DNA of 64,000 bases from Selaginella moellendorffii. Lineage: Eukaryota; Streptophyta; Lycopodiopsida; Selaginellales; Selaginellaceae. This document shows positions 1-11,281 of this stretch, one piece after another. Positions within the stretch are counted from its first letter, which is position 1. The number at the start of each line of letters is the position of its first letter. The notes beneath the pieces are model-generated. The model was given only the letters and a program-made list of their open reading frames with translations, was not told the DNA's origin and did not search any database. A program made the position numbers and the translations under genes. The DNA lies in contig NW_003314292.1 of the NCBI RefSeq assembly GCF_000143415.4, forward strand, positions 1,191,666 through 1,255,665. The letters are read 5' to 3'.

Positions 1-134
1 AATATGTAATCTACACATAATCAAGCTATTTGTAAAACTATTTGACCAAAAAATTGTAAAGACAACCCCGTGTAAGCTTGTGAGTTTAAACTTCCCGGAA
101 AGCCACCCAGCTCAATACTATTCAAACCCAAAGA
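1..134. other. Flank without recognised gene
   Basis: No open frame or known motif is recognisable. It is the host sequence on the left of the first LTR; its last five bases (AAAGA) are the candidate left target-site duplication of the element at 135-5697. Confidence 0.5.
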
Positions 135-521
135 TGTCAAGAAACCCCCAATTCTTGCCACATTCCTGACTCTCACCGGATTCCTGACTCGCAGACCATA
201 TTCTTGACTCTTGAGACAGTTCCCTATTCCTGACTCTCGAGACACTTCCCTATTCTTGATTTTCTGATTTCCCATACGATTCTAGAGTCTTGAACCACAT
301 TCTTGATGATGATGTGGCACCTCCTTGACCTCAGCTATATTTAGGCCGTTCTCGATCCAAGAGTGGTGAAGCTTCCTTAATCTATAGTATATATAGGTTA
401 ACCTTGTTCCATTTTTTCACAATTTGAATCAACGCCAGTCTAAGGCCTTTTCTTTGTTTCCACTAGCTTTTCTCTTTGTCTTTTGCATTTTCTAGTTTTG
501 ATCTTGTTGGGGGTCTTGATA
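135..521 (+). repeat. Left LTR of the 135-5697 element
   Basis: It aligns with 5346-5697 over nearly its whole length, with shared blocks such as TCTTGCCACATTC, the TATAGTATATATAGG promoter-like block and the terminal CTTGGGGGTCTTGA. The left copy is longer because a CCCTATTCCTGACTCTCGAG-type segment is duplicated inside it. LTRs carry the promoter and polyadenylation signals of such elements. Confidence 0.85.
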
Positions 522-616
522 GTTTGATTCAGATTGTGTTTTTTGCTTTTGCTTTAGCTCGTTTTGATTGTTTGACTGCCTTTGCCTTTTTTCCCCCTTT
601 TCTTTCTTTTTTTCCG

Positions 617-1500
617 ATGGAGTCTCCAAGCCATCCTGATTTCTTTGCCGAAGTCCTTGCAAAAATCCAGTCTGAGAATACCGAGATGAAGGTGACTCTT
701 CTTCACATGCAATAGGAGCTTGCTTCACTTTTGGCTCAAGGATCAAGCGAGTTCCTGAACCAAAGGTGAGTCCCCGGCGAAGTTCTCAGGCAAGCGTTCA
801 GAGCTTCGCGGATTCCTGGACCAGATGGAGCTGATCTTCGCACTTCAACATTGGCGGTACCCCACTCCCGAGTCTCAAATCGGCGCGATTGGGACGTTGC
901 TCGAAGGTGTAGCTTTGTCATGGATTTCTCCTCTCATGGAGAAGAGCATGAAAGGGGTCGTGGTTCTGGAGCTGATGGATCTTCAATTGTTCAAAGAGAA
1001 GCTCGAAGCATGTTTTGGCGAGACGGATCGGGTTCGGGCTGCCACCACAAAGATGAGACGTCTCTCTCAAGGGTCTCGTTCTGCCTTGATCTATGCTGTA
1101 GAGTTCCAACTCCTTGCCTTGGACACTCAGTGGGATGAGCGGGCCCTGATTGATCAATTTCATTTTGGCCTCAACAACAGTGTCAAGGATTTGTTGCTCA
1201 CCATGGAGGATCCCACGGACCTGTCGGATGCCATCGACAAAGTTTTTTGATGTGACAATCATCTCTTTGAACGTCGTCAAGAAAGTTGCCACGCCACCGT
1301 TTTCTTGTCCCAGACTCAGGAATCCCAGCTTGAGTCTTCGGGGCATATTCCTGAACCTATTACTCCGGTCCTAATGGATATCTCTGGTACTCCCCGACTC
1401 ATTAGAGGGAAGTTGAGTCCTATTGAGAAGCAACATTGAGTATCTCATAATCTTTGCCTCTACTGTGTTGATCCTAATCACAAAGCAGCTGTGTGTCCCA
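617..1500 (+). pseudogene. gag of chromovirus 1, broken
   Basis: An ATG at 617 opens a frame that stops at TAG near 713. The main Gag block lies in 825-1250 and has the capsid-like pattern of gypsy Gag (a tryptophan-containing helix region and a DQF-type segment). A CCHC zinc knuckle, C-x2-C-x4-H-x4-C, is readable at about 1455-1498 in a different stretch. Gag would form the virus-like particle in the cytoplasm. At least two stops or frame changes separate these parts, so no functional Gag can be made. Confidence 0.7.
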
Positions 1501-2002
1501 AGAAGCCTCCTCGACTGCTCGAATTCACTCTGCCTCAAGGTCCACCTCTATTGCAGTCGGGAAACGACCCTGTCCAAATAGAGTAGGAGCTATCTGTTTG
1601 GACTCCCCGAATAAAAATCACTTTTCTTCTTTATCAAGCTCCTCACCACCTTTCATCAAAGCCACCACCAATTTCCACAACTTCCACATCCCATGTCTCC
1701 TTTCTTTTACTGGACAATCAGGACTCAAGGCTTTGGCCCTACTGGACTCGGGTGCAACTTCCTGCTTCATGGACACGGATTTTGCTACCCGACATCATGT
1801 TCCTCTTTCTCCTACTATATGGGATCTGAGGGTTGAAGGCATTGGTGGGCATTTTGTGTCTCCATTTTCTAGACTTAGGGAAATGTTGCCCGTTCGAGTA
1901 CACATCGGGTCTACCGTCACTGATATCACCTTCAGCATTATCAACAGCAAGTCCTCCTCTATAGTGCTTGGCCTTCCTTGGTTCCAACTGCACCAGCCCT
2001 AG
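1493..2002 (+). pseudogene. Retropepsin region of chromovirus 1
   Basis: The frame contains LLDSGATSCFMD, the catalytic D-S/T-G-A motif of retroviral-type aspartic proteases, and ends with a VLGLPWF motif typical of gypsy proteases (VLGMDWL). The protease releases the mature Gag and Pol proteins. The frame ends at a TAG after the VLGLPW motif, where pol should continue. Confidence 0.75.
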
Positions 2003-2236
2003 ATCTGTTGGAAAGAATTACAACTTATCTCTCCCACGTCACCATCTCCCACGTCTTCCTCTGCTATTCATCGAGTCCGAATCAGGAAAAGTTCCCTAAA
2101 CTCAAATCAGGGTTTTGTTCTTGACTCTACAAAATTTTCACCCTTTTCTTTCCCCTCTCTTCCATATTACACTAGACAGTATCCTCATCTCATCATTCCA
2201 TTCAGTTGTACGCCTCCTCCTATCTCCACAATCACA

Positions 2237-3660
2237 ATGAAAGAACTCCTTCATGAAGAACTTGTTTTCCTTTTTGCTTTACATGTTTCTCTTGTCAGTC
2301 TTCCTAAGAAGTATCATGATTTTGAGGATGTGTTTGACAAGAAAAAAGCTAGTGTACTGCCTGTTCATTGGCCTTATGACTGTTCTATTGATTTACAGGA
2401 AGGAGCGTCACCTCCGTGGGGGCCTATCTACGGATTATCCCCGTCCAAGCTTAAGGTCCTCAAAGAGCATGTGGACGAGAACTTTGCCTCGGGGTACATT
2501 CAGCATTCGCAGTCCTTGGTTGGAGCACCTGTCTTCTTTGTCAAGAAGAAGGATGGGAGTTTGCGGCTAGTCATCGACTATCAAGGTTTGAACAAGGTGA
2601 CTTTTCAGAACCGTTATCCGTTGCCCTTGATCTTGGACCTATTGGAACACCTTGGCGGTGCCCACTTCTTCACCAAGATCGACCTCTGTGGAGCATACAA
2701 CCTGATCCAGATCCGGCCTGGCGATGAATGGAAGACTGCGTTCCAAACCCGCTATGGCCACTTCGAGTACACTGTCATGCCGTTTGGCTTGACAAATGCT
2801 CCAGCAGTTTTCCAACACATGGCAAACGACGTGTTTTGGGAGTTTCTTGATCAAATGGTGATCGTCTACCTCGATGACATCTTCATCTACTCAAAAACTC
2901 AGGAGGAGCACGATGAGCATGTGCGCAAGGTGCTAGTGAAGTTGCAGGAACACGACCTATACGCGAAGCTTGAGAAATGTTCCTTCGATTAGGAGTCTAT
3001 GGAGTTCCTTGGGTACATTGTCACTCCTGAGGGTATCACGATGGATCCTGCCAAAGTCAAGACTATTCTCAAATGGGAGCCTCCACAATCAATGTCGGAC
3101 ATTCAAGTTTTCCTTGGCTTCGCCAACTTCTACCACAAATTCATTGCTCACTACTCTAACATTGTCCTTCCTGTCACGCATCTCACTCACAAGGATGTTC
3201 CCTTCTCTTGGTTTGCTGCTACCCAACAGGCCTTCAACACACTCAAGGTGGCCTTCAGTTCTACTCTTGTTTTGATCCACACTAATCCCTCACAACCTTT
3301 CTTCATCAAGGTGGACACCTCCGACTTTGCCATCGGTGCTGTGCTGTTTCAATTCGGAGCGGATCAAGAATTTCATCCAGTCGCTTTCCATTCTCAAAAA
3401 TTCCAGCCTGCGGAGATCAATTATGAAATCCACGACAAGGAGCTCCTTGCCATCGTGGATTCCTTTGGAGAGTGGTGTCATTTCTTAGAGGGGGCAAGCC
3501 ACCAAACAATGGTCTCGATGGATCACAAAAATCTTGAGTACTTTGCCACTTTCCAAGTTTTGAGCTATCGTTAGGCAAAGTGAGCACAATTCCTGAGTCG
3601 GTTTAACTTTGTTATCAAGTATAGACCTAGAAAGCTTCAGGGCTTTTTTGATACTCTTTC
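2237..3660 (+). pseudogene. Reverse transcriptase and RNase H of chromovirus 1
   Basis: The frame carries RT motifs in order: a KKKDGSLRLVIDY block, the LTNAPAVFQ block, and the catalytic YLDD in IVYLDDIFIYS near 2865-2895. An in-frame TAG at 2990-2992 splits RT from the thumb and RNase H region (2999-3574). That region shows FLGFANFYHKFI and an RNase H part ending in a broken DHKNLEYF stretch. A second stop near 3574 precedes RKLQGFFDTLSR, the degraded DALSR motif. The polymerase would copy element RNA into DNA. Confidence 0.85.
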
Positions 3661-5235
3661 AAGGCGCTCCTATCTCAGTCTCAAGCCTGGTAATCTTGCC
3701 TTCGATCAACAGGATCAGGTTATCCTCGGTCCTGATCAGCTTCATGTTATGGCAATTTCCCTGGCCCCTCAAGACTCCTCCTTGATGGATGCGATTAGAA
3801 ATAATCTTCAATCTGACAACCTCGTCAGCGACATTTTCCCCCATCTTTAGGCTGGACACCCAGTGACTCCTGACTGCTAGCAATTTGATGAGTTCAAGGT
3901 TTTAGATGGCTTGTTGTACCATGGGGAGCAGCTTTATGTTCCTGAAGGTGATGCTCGAAGGTTGGTCTTAATAGCGTGTCACGATAGCCCAACTGCTGGT
4001 CACTTCAGCATTGTGAAAACCTATGAGCTGGTTGCACGGGACTTCTGGTGGCCCCACATAGAGGACTACATCAAAGTTTTTGTTACCTTCTGTGACACTT
4101 GCGCCCGAAATAAGGTACCTCACCACCTTCCTTCAGGTTTGCTTCATTCCCTCCCAGTCCCTTCAGGTCCTTGGGAATCCATCTTCAGGATTTCTTGAGT
4201 GATCTTCTGAGTTCTTGAGGCTTCAATAGCATTTGAGTTGTGGTGAATCGCTTAACAAAGATGGCACACTTTCTGTCGTGTACCAAGGAGTTTTCGGGCG
4301 AGGACATGGCAAAATTGTTATTTAAGGTAATTTTGCGACTTCATGGGATTCCTATAGATGTGGTTTCGAATCAGGGACCTCAGTTCATCTCTCATTTTTG
4401 GCAATGGTTCTTGCAGTTGCTTGGAGTGAAGGCCAACCTCTCTTCAGTGTATCATCCTCAAACTAATGGATAGTCGGAGTGAATGATTCAAACATTGGAA
4501 CAATTATTAAGGTGCTTCATCAATTATCATCAAGATGACTGGTTCGATATCCTTCCCTTTGTTGAGTTCTCCTATAACAACTCTGTTCACTCCTCCCTTC
4601 GAGTTTTCCCCTTCTTTGCAAACTCTGGCTAAAATCCTCAATTCAATCTCTCACTTCTTTCTCCATCTGAATCCTCTCATTCAAATCCCCACTTTGAGGT
4701 ATTTGTCTCCAACCTCCAGGAAATCCACAACTCCATCTCCTTCCACCTCCATCGTGCTCAGGAATCTCACAAAACATTCGCCAATGTCCATCGTTAGGAT
4801 TGTCCTCCTTACAATATCGGGGATAAAGTTTGGCTCCTCAAGCAAAATATCTCCACCACCAAGCCATGTCCCAAACTCAATTTCAAACGCCTCGATCCTT
4901 TCCCTATCACTACTATCATTAATCCTATCACTTATCACCTTGCACTTCCCTCCTCATATCAAATTCACCCTGTTTTTCACTCCTCTCTCCTTGAGCCTTA
5001 TATTCCCAGTCCTATTCCAAATTGGGTCATTCCTCCACCTCCACCAATGCAGCTCAAAGATGGGTCTGAGTATGAGGTTCAGGACATCCTTGATTCCAAG
5101 ATCTCACGGTCTAAAGTCTACTATTGAGTAGACTTGAAGGGTTATGGACTTGAGAAACGCACTTGGGAATCTGCGGACAACTTAATTCATTCTCCTGACT
5201 TTGTTCAAGACTTCCACTACTGCTATCCTTCTTGT
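3660..5235 (+). pseudogene. Integrase and C-terminal chromodomain of chromovirus 1
   Basis: An H-H-C-C zinc module is readable near 3980-4115 (GHFSIVKTYELVARDFWWP, then CDTCARNK). The DDE core follows (MAHFLSCTKEF; QGPQFISHFW with the expected catalytic Asp replaced by Asn; YHPQTNG). The C-terminal part, in another frame, shows NIGDKVWLL and HPVFHSSLLEPY. A chromodomain follows at about 5053-5200: YEVQDILDSKISRSK, then a TGA or TAG break, then VDLKGYGLEKRTWES. The chromodomain directs insertion into marked chromatin in this clade. Multiple frameshifts show it is inactive. Confidence 0.8.
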
Positions 5236-5345
5236 CCCAGTCTTCATTCTTTTCATTCTCCCTCTCCCATCCCTCACCGCCCATTTCATCCTCCTCTTCG
5301 TTCCTATTCACGTACTCATTTCACTTGTTCTTGAGGAGGGGGTGC

Positions 5346-5697
5346 TGTCAGATATCCTCCAATTCTTGCCACATTCTTGACTCTCGCCGGATTCTTGACC
5401 CGTAGATTATATTCCTAACTCTCGAGACACTTCCCTATTCCTGACTCTCTAATTTCCCGTACAATTTTTGAGTGTCAAATCACATTCTTGATGAAGATGT
5501 GGCACCTCCTCGACCCCAGCTATATTTAGGCCGTAAGAGTGGTGGAGCTTCATCAACCTATAGTATATATAGGTTAGCCTTATTCCATTTCTCCATAATC
5601 TAAATCAACGCTAGTTTAAGGCTTCTTCTTTGTTTCCATTAGCTTTTCTATTTGTCTTTTGTATTTTCCAGTCTTGATCTTCTTGGGGGTCTTGACA
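5346..5697 (+). repeat. Right LTR of the 135-5697 element
   Basis: This is 352 bp and runs from TGTCA to TGACA. The polypurine tract lies at 5332-5344. It matches the left LTR with scattered substitutions, mostly transitions, which indicates an old insertion. Confidence 0.87.
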
Positions 5698-6997
5698 AAG
5701 GATGCTTAACCCCAAATATCCTAAGACCCTTAACTGATTAAAAAAGGGGGTGCACTCTTATTCATGGGCCCTTTCCTTCTATATTTGAACCCCTATGGAT
5801 CATCTCTCAAGTCATTCTCTTTGGTTGCTTACAATCCACCACATTTTCCTGCAAGTTCACGCCCTCATGAACGGAAGCTGAGAGCTGCAGCTCTCCTAAA
5901 AGCCCTGCTCTCTTGACACCCTACCCCTTGGGTCGAGCCCAGCCGAAGCAAACTAGACCTGCCAAATATCAATCAACATGTGGTGCGATTCCCTTAGCCA
6001 ACCAGCAGAGTCGGACCCGCCAAAAGCACGACCAAAATGATAAAGAGTTCATTGGATTGGACCAAGTCTAAGATCGAGTCCAAGACTAACTTTGAGACTG
6101 AGTTCAAGACAAAGTTTGGGATCGAGTCCGAGTTGACTTTGAGACTGAGTTCAAGATTGAGTTCGAGACCGAGTTTGAGACAGAGTCCGAGATCCGAGAT
6201 CAGGTCCAAGATTGATCGAGTCTGAGGTTTAGGAACCAGTCTTGAAGGATCTCTCCAATGGTGCTTCCAAACTAACTTGAGGTTGAGACAGGGGCTGAGG
6301 GGCCTTGGGCAGGAGTGAGCATGGACTTGGGTGGTGCCAGAGGGGCCACCTCAGGAAGTGCCACTCCCGGAAGGGAAACTGACTGCAGTACTCCCGGCTC
6401 ATGTGAAGTGGTGCCCCATTTGAGTACCTTGTGGCTCATTGGTCCTCACCCTTCCTAGGGGCTTGGGCCTTCCGTTTTGGGATGGGAGTGGGGAAGTAAA
6501 CATACCCATATTTGGTTGTTAGGCCACAGTGTTTCCCCCTACTAGTGTCCCGAAGCAAGTGTTGCCCCTAAGGCTTGGGATTTAGAGGGTTCTATGATCA
6601 AGTCTTGTTGTACCAAGGGATGTTAGGAATCTAGAGGCTTGGTGTGGTTAGCTTCTTGTGCTTACGGGGAGTGTAGCTGAACCTTAAGTCCAATCTCACT
6701 TGGGGAGGGGGATTGGGAGAGATTTGGGAATCCATGGAAGGATGGTTAACACTCTATTGCTTATGTAGTGAGTTGTTAAAACCAAGTAAGACCAAGTAAG
6801 AGCTAGTACAATAGGCAGAAACTTTGGCGAGGGAACTTAGCAAAGGCCAAAGTCGTGATGGTCGAATAGACAAGGTAAGCTAACAAATTGGAAAGGAAAA
6901 ATTTATGGCTTACACCCCTCTTGTTAGAGCTTCGACCTAGTCTACTTCCAAGTCTTAACCTTGGTGTAAATTCAGCAACCGAAGAGGATGTTTCACG
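5698..6997. repeat. Repeat-derived intergenic stretch
   Basis: No gene is visible. 5705-5865 holds a dispersed repeat also present at about 48190-48330 and 60150-60300; shared blocks include GGGGGTGCACTCTTATTCATG and CTCTTTGGTTGCTTAC. 6045-6225 is a degenerate GAGTCCGAGAT-type minisatellite. The remainder to 6997 is GC-moderate sequence without recognised coding potential. The last five bases, TCACG, are the target-site duplication of the next element. Confidence 0.6.
6045..6225. repeat. Degenerate 12-bp minisatellite (GAGTCCGAGATT type)
   Basis: Imperfect 6- and 12-bp units built from GAGTC, GAGTT and GAGAC alternate across the stretch. It gives open frames on both strands, which is why spurious ORFs rich in Ser, Lys and Glu appear here. 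The same unit type recurs at 61260-61720, and on the opposite strand at about 28195-28310 and 53700-53770. Confidence 0.75.
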
Positions 6998-7216
6998 TGT
7001 TATGGTTTGGCATAAAAAGACAGAAATTTAGTTACCCTGGACTATACTACACCACCTCTTGAGGTTCCTCACCACCCAACCACCCCCAAGCTACCTCAAA
7101 AGCTCCACTACGCTGCCACTCCACTGTGAGCCCTAGGGTAGGTTAAGTCCCTTAAATATACCCTTGAGCCTCCCTTTGACCAATGTTGACCATGTGGTCA
7201 AAGTTGGTGCCTAACA
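6998..7216 (-). repeat. 3' LTR of element 3
   Basis: This 219-bp LTR lies next to the polypurine tract at 7217-7232. It aligns with 18950-19024 plus 20161-20318, for example through CCTCACCACCCAACCACCCCC and TGAGCCTCCCTTTGACC. Differences are scattered, so the element is not recent. Confidence 0.88.
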
Positions 7217-7232
7217 ATTCTTCCCCCCCAAC

Positions 7233-7426
7233 AAAGTCCTTATCCCAAAGACGAGTTGTATTGGTGATTACCCTTTTTAAGGAACCCTACTCAAACTCCT
7301 GATCCAACTTCCATAGTCGTACACATCAGGGAGACATTGGGCCCGTCACTCCGAAATAATACACCTTTCATCTAATTGACATAAAATACTATATGAATTT
7401 TCACCCTAGTTGGCAGCCGCACCTGA
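7233..7426 (-). pseudogene. Integrase C-terminal end of element 3
   Basis: On the minus strand it reads LPTRVKIHIVFYVN followed by KGVLFRSDGP, which matches the LP-x-KIHPVFHVS-LKP region common to gypsy integrases. It is cut off from the rest of the gene by the chromovirus at 7427-14693. The final five bases, CCTGA, are the target duplicated by that insertion. No chromodomain is visible before the polypurine tract. Confidence 0.6.
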
Positions 7427-8342
7427 TGTCGCAAATGTGACTTCGGGTATCGAAAGATACTTGTCGGCCAGTCCTTACGGGCACTCTTTCCTTACTGCCA
7501 CGACGGCAGGAGGTCGGTACTGCTGGTCCCTTTTATAGTCTCCACTCAAGCTAGTTGAGAAACTGGTCATCGCATGTGCACTTGACCAGATGAGCATAAG
7601 GACGGAATTCCTACATGCTATTTGTCAAGCATACTTGACCTGGTTAGAGAAACTCATTCGCTGACTTGCACTTGCTAGTGTTGGGAACCCCCGTGATATT
7701 GAGACTAGTCCCTCAATATTCGATTGATGATAGCTTACCGTGTCTGCCAAACACCCTCGCTATCATGCCCTTAGTGTTGGTCTCATTTCGGTCCCATATG
7801 CTATTTATGGGAAGTGTCTAGATTCGCTCATTTGGCATATTTACAGAATGTAGAGATCGGCTTGAACACAATGGTGTTCATCCCGTGTCCAAATTCGCAA
7901 TCTAAGGCCATTCCATATTTAGTAAGTTTCGGACTTGTCCCAGAGACTAACTCCTGGTACTAAGGGAGGCTTGGGGTGAAAGCCCAAAGCGTGTGTCCCT
8001 CAAGGGGGGGGGGGGGGGGGGGGGGGGGGAGGTATAGTAGGGATAGTGGTTGGAATGCATGTCCGACCACCTGAGACATTAGTTTGGCTCCCGCTGGGCT
8101 GTGTCGCTCCTTGTTCTGCGTCCGGCTTGGGTCTAAGCCCAAGCTCCACGCTGCTCTAGTCGGTGGAGTACCCTCCTTCTCGCGTTAGGCCACCGGTATG
8201 CCAAAATTGTGCCAGACTCCGTCTGACACCATTTTGCGTGCAGGTGCTGGATACGGGGAGCTGGTGCTCGTGGGATTGTACCGGACCCTCGTTTCGTAGC
8301 GCAACGGGCTTGGAGTTCGGCTCCAAATTCAGGTGCGCTACA
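7427..8342 (+). repeat. Left LTR of chromovirus 2
   Basis: This 916-bp LTR runs from TGTCGCAAATGTG to GTGCGCTACA. It contains a run of 26 G residues at 8004-8029, next to the block GTGAAAGCCCAAAGCGTGTG that recurs in related LTRs across the window. Confidence 0.93.
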
Positions 8343-8344
8343 TT

Positions 8345-8356
8345 TGGTATCAGAAG
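8345..8356 (+). promoter_or_regulatory. Primer binding site, initiator Met tRNA type
   Basis: TGGTATCAGAAG begins two bases after the left LTR. It matches the common plant LTR-element primer site TGGTATCAGAGC at eleven of twelve bases. Minus-strand DNA synthesis would start here. Confidence 0.85.
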
Positions 8357-8482
8357 AATTGTCTGAGCGATTCCTATCCAACTTTTGTCGGATTTTCTGA
8401 CTCAAGTTGCATACACAGAGACTTTTCTAGTAGATCCGAAGCGACCTGTGTAGGATTAGTTGGATAGCACCATTCGGTAAGA

Positions 8483-11281
8483 ATGTTGTATGCATGTTCA
8501 GTTACTGATAGAGGCATGCATGCAGCTAGCAAGATGGTGAAGAGGAACCGTGCTGATGATGCTGAAACCTCTAGACGGGCGAATCGAGAGGAGGAAACTC
8601 CTGCTAGAGATGCTGCGGAAGAGGCTGAGGCCGAGTCGGAAGAGGATGAGCCAAATGCTACAGCACTGCAGCGCACGGCTCATGAAGTCGAGATCGAGAA
8701 TTTGCGAAAGGAGATTCGCAAATTGAAGAAGGAGAACAAGAAGAGGAAGAAAGAAGCTGAGGTAGCTAAACCAGCTAAGCCTAAGCAACCGGACTCCTCT
8801 TCAAGTTCTGAGGATGATGAAGTTCTGCAGCCGCCCCCGGTTGCACGAGTTTCAAAGTTCAAGCCTCCGAAACCACCCAATTTCAGAGGCATGCAGGACT
8901 ATCAGGTTTTGGAAGACTGGGTCTACGATATGGAGAACTACTTCATAGCGGCAGACGTAGATGATCGTACGAAAGTTGCGTGCGCGCAATCCTTTCTCAC
9001 CGATCATGCCAAAACTTGGTGGCGCCAGGTGTGTGCTGAAAAAGGGCAGACTAGAAGTTGGACCAAGATGCGGTCTCGTATCCGTAAGGAATACTTGCCG
9101 GATGATCTTGGTCTGAGACTTCGCGCAGAGCTGCGGCGGTTAAAGCAGCGAGGGGACCTTATGCATTACGTTAATGCATTTGCTCAGAAGCGCATTATGA
9201 TTGCAAATATGAGTGACGAAGATGCTCAGAGTTATTTCCTGGAGGGTTTAAGTTCACTTTCTCGAAATGAGATTTTGAAGTTTAAGCAGAAGACGTACCT
9301 AGAGTGTAAAGAGGCAGCACAGCAAGTTGCCTTTAGTCACTCGCTCATAGAACAATATCAGCAATCGTATGCTGGTAACTCGGACAAGAATAAGAATTCT
9401 GGGAATAAGCAAGGTGATCGGAAACAAAGGGTGGAAAGTAGGTACCGCCCTGGGGGCTCACAAGCTACGGTGAATAAAGGTGGTGGTGGTTGGAGACCAC
9501 CAGCAGCTTCTTCTGGTCCTAGGCCCTCTGTTCCTCCTCCTGGTGGGTACAAGCAACAGCAACCTACAAAACCTGCTCCTAGCGGAATGGGTAGTGTGGC
9601 TCATTGCTTCCATTGTGGAGAGTCGGGACATAGGTCCTCAGAATGTCCCAACAAGCATAAGACAAGGTCTCGGGTTAATGTCATGAGGGAAGACGGTGGT
9701 GGTGAAGCCGAAGGGGTTGACGAGTTGGTCAATGCAGACTATGAGGAAGAAGAGGTGAGTAACTTTCATTGCTTTCCTCAAGCTTTTCTTGCAGTCAATG
9801 CAAACACTGATCCGTTAATGTATCTGGTAGGCTTTGTCCGTGGACACCGAATCCGAGTGATGATTGACACGGGAGCTACGCACAGCGTGATATCCGAAGA
9901 CTTAGTTAAGTTGTTAGGATTGAATGCTGAGCAAATGTCGCCTATGCACTTCCGGTTTGCGGAAGGTGGGCAAGTAGCCAGAAAGTTTGTGAGTGATGTT
10001 CCAATAAAGATATCCAAGTGGAAAGAAAGAGTGGACTTGGTAGTGTTGAAGATACCAGATTTTCAGATGGTGTTTGGTATGGATTTCTTCAACAAGTATA
10101 TAAAAGGGATTTATGGTGCTGGACAAAGTCGTATCACATTGAAGTCAGAAGGACATCCTGATGTATCCTTTCAGTTGCAAAAGCGTTCCTCAAAAGATTG
10201 GGATGCAAAGTTCCTAACTGCGAGGGCCGTTCAAAAAGCAGCTAAGAGGGGATGTCAGACCTTTTGGGTTCAAGTGATGGAAGCTGAGGGTGTTGGTGAC
10301 TCAGTACGAATTGGCGATGGGGTTGATCCTGTACCAAAAAGGATATTGGAGTTGTTGGCGAGGAATCAGGATATCTTTCCGAAGGATTTGCCGCCAGGGC
10401 TACCTCCTAGCCGTGAGGTTGATCATCGGATTGAGATTATTCCGGGTTCTAAACCGCCTACGAAAGCTCCATATCGGTTGAACATCAAGGAGATGGCTGA
10501 ACTCAAGAAACAACTCACGGAGCTTCTTGACAAAGGTCATATCCGACCAAGCAAGTCACCTTATGGAGCGCCGGTCCTCTTCGTTATGAAAAAGGATGGA
10601 ACCATGAGGATGTGTATTGACTATCGGGCACTCAATAAGATCACGGTTAAAAACAGTTATCCTTTGCCTCGCATTGATGACTTGTTTGACCAACTCTTAA
10701 AGGCTAAGTATTTTACGCGACTTGATTTGCGGTCCGGATATCATCAGATATGGGTGGCAGATCAGGATGTGGAGAAGACAGCCTTTAAGACTCGATACGG
10801 ATCTTATGAGTTCCTTGTCATGCCGTTCGGGTTATGCAATGCTCTGGCAACGTTCAGCACTATGATGGATAGAATATTCGGAGATTATTTGGATGCATTT
10901 GTTGTCCTATATATCGACGATGTTCTAGTCTTTAGTGAAACGTTGGAGGATCATTTGAAACACTTGGAGCTGGTGTTTCAAAAATTGCGCGAACACAAAC
11001 TATATGCTAAGGAAAGTAAATGCGCTTTTGGTCAATTGCACGTAAACTTTCTCGGACATATAGTTGGTGGTGGCGTGATTGAGGTCGATCCAAAGAAGGT
11101 GGAAGCGGTGAAGTCCTGGGAAGTCCCGACCACTGTATCAGATGTTCGTTCCTTTCTCGGTTTGGCGGGATACTATCGCAAGTTTGTCCGCAATTTTGCA
11201 AGTATTGCTCTTCCGTTGACTGAGTTAACGAAGAGTAATATTCCGTTTCATTGGACACCAGCTACAACTTCCGTTGACTGA
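8483..11281 (+). CDS. gag-pol of chromovirus 2, 5' part (Gag, protease, RT)
   Basis: A 932-residue open frame. The first Met is at 8483, but the Met at 8534 (MVKRNR) is an equally plausible start. Residues about 60-100 are a charged coiled coil. A Gag capsid block follows with [20 protein letters not shown]. The CCHC knuckle [15 protein letters not shown] is near residue 376. The protease [12 protein letters not shown] is near 460. RT spans about 690-900 with [25 protein letters not shown] and the catalytic [11 protein letters not shown]. The frame ends early because of a 58-bp tandem duplication (11210-11263 and 11268-11321). The products would be cytoplasmic particle proteins and the replicase. 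Confidence 0.92.
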   Translation: MLYACSVTDRGMHAASKMVKRNRADDAETSRRANREEETPARDAAEEAEAESEEDEPNATALQRTAHEVEIENLRKEIRKLKKENKKRKKEAEVAKPAKPKQPDSSSSSEDDEVLQPPPVARVSKFKPPKPPNFRGMQDYQVLEDWVYDMENYFIAADVDDRTKVACAQSFLTDHAKTWWRQVCAEKGQTRSWTKMRSRIRKEYLPDDLGLRLRAELRRLKQRGDLMHYVNAFAQKRIMIANMSDEDAQSYFLEGLSSLSRNEILKFKQKTYLECKEAAQQVAFSHSLIEQYQQSYAGNSDKNKNSGNKQGDRKQRVESRYRPGGSQATVNKGGGGWRPPAASSGPRPSVPPPGGYKQQQPTKPAPSGMGSVAHCFHCGESGHRSSECPNKHKTRSRVNVMREDGGGEAEGVDELVNADYEEEEVSNFHCFPQAFLAVNANTDPLMYLVGFVRGHRIRVMIDTGATHSVISEDLVKLLGLNAEQMSPMHFRFAEGGQVARKFVSDVPIKISKWKERVDLVVLKIPDFQMVFGMDFFNKYIKGIYGAGQSRITLKSEGHPDVSFQLQKRSSKDWDAKFLTARAVQKAAKRGCQTFWVQVMEAEGVGDSVRIGDGVDPVPKRILELLARNQDIFPKDLPPGLPPSREVDHRIEIIPGSKPPTKAPYRLNIKEMAELKKQLTELLDKGHIRPSKSPYGAPVLFVMKKDGTMRMCIDYRALNKITVKNSYPLPRIDDLFDQLLKAKYFTRLDLRSGYHQIWVADQDVEKTAFKTRYGSYEFLVMPFGLCNALATFSTMMDRIFGDYLDAFVVLYIDDVLVFSETLEDHLKHLELVFQKLREHKLYAKESKCAFGQLHVNFLGHIVGGGVIEVDPKKVEAVKSWEVPTTVSDVRSFLGLAGYYRKFVRNFASIALPLTELTKSNIPFHWTPATTSVD

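Larger units (their letters stand above)
135..5697 (+). mobile_element. Ty3/gypsy chromovirus, decayed full-length element
   Basis: Two related direct repeats flank a gag-PR-RT-RNaseH-INT-chromodomain series, the gene order of Ty3/gypsy. The left LTR is about 135-521 and the right LTR 5346-5697. The right LTR begins TGTCA and ends TGACA, and a purine-rich tract (GAGGAGGGGG) sits directly before it. Flanking pentamers AAAGA and AAGGA differ at one base, as expected for an old target-site duplication. Frameshifts and stops interrupt every domain, so the element is dead. Its reverse transcriptase carries GAYNLIQIRPGDEWKTAF, which resembles fungal and animal chromoviruses more than the usual angiosperm GYHQI form. 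Confidence 0.88.

Noticed and set aside
4535..5131. 198-residue ORF rich in Ser, Pro and Leu
   Set aside because: It is the wrong frame of the chromovirus 1 integrase C-terminal region; the correct frame shows NIGDKVWLL and HPVFHSSLLEPY.
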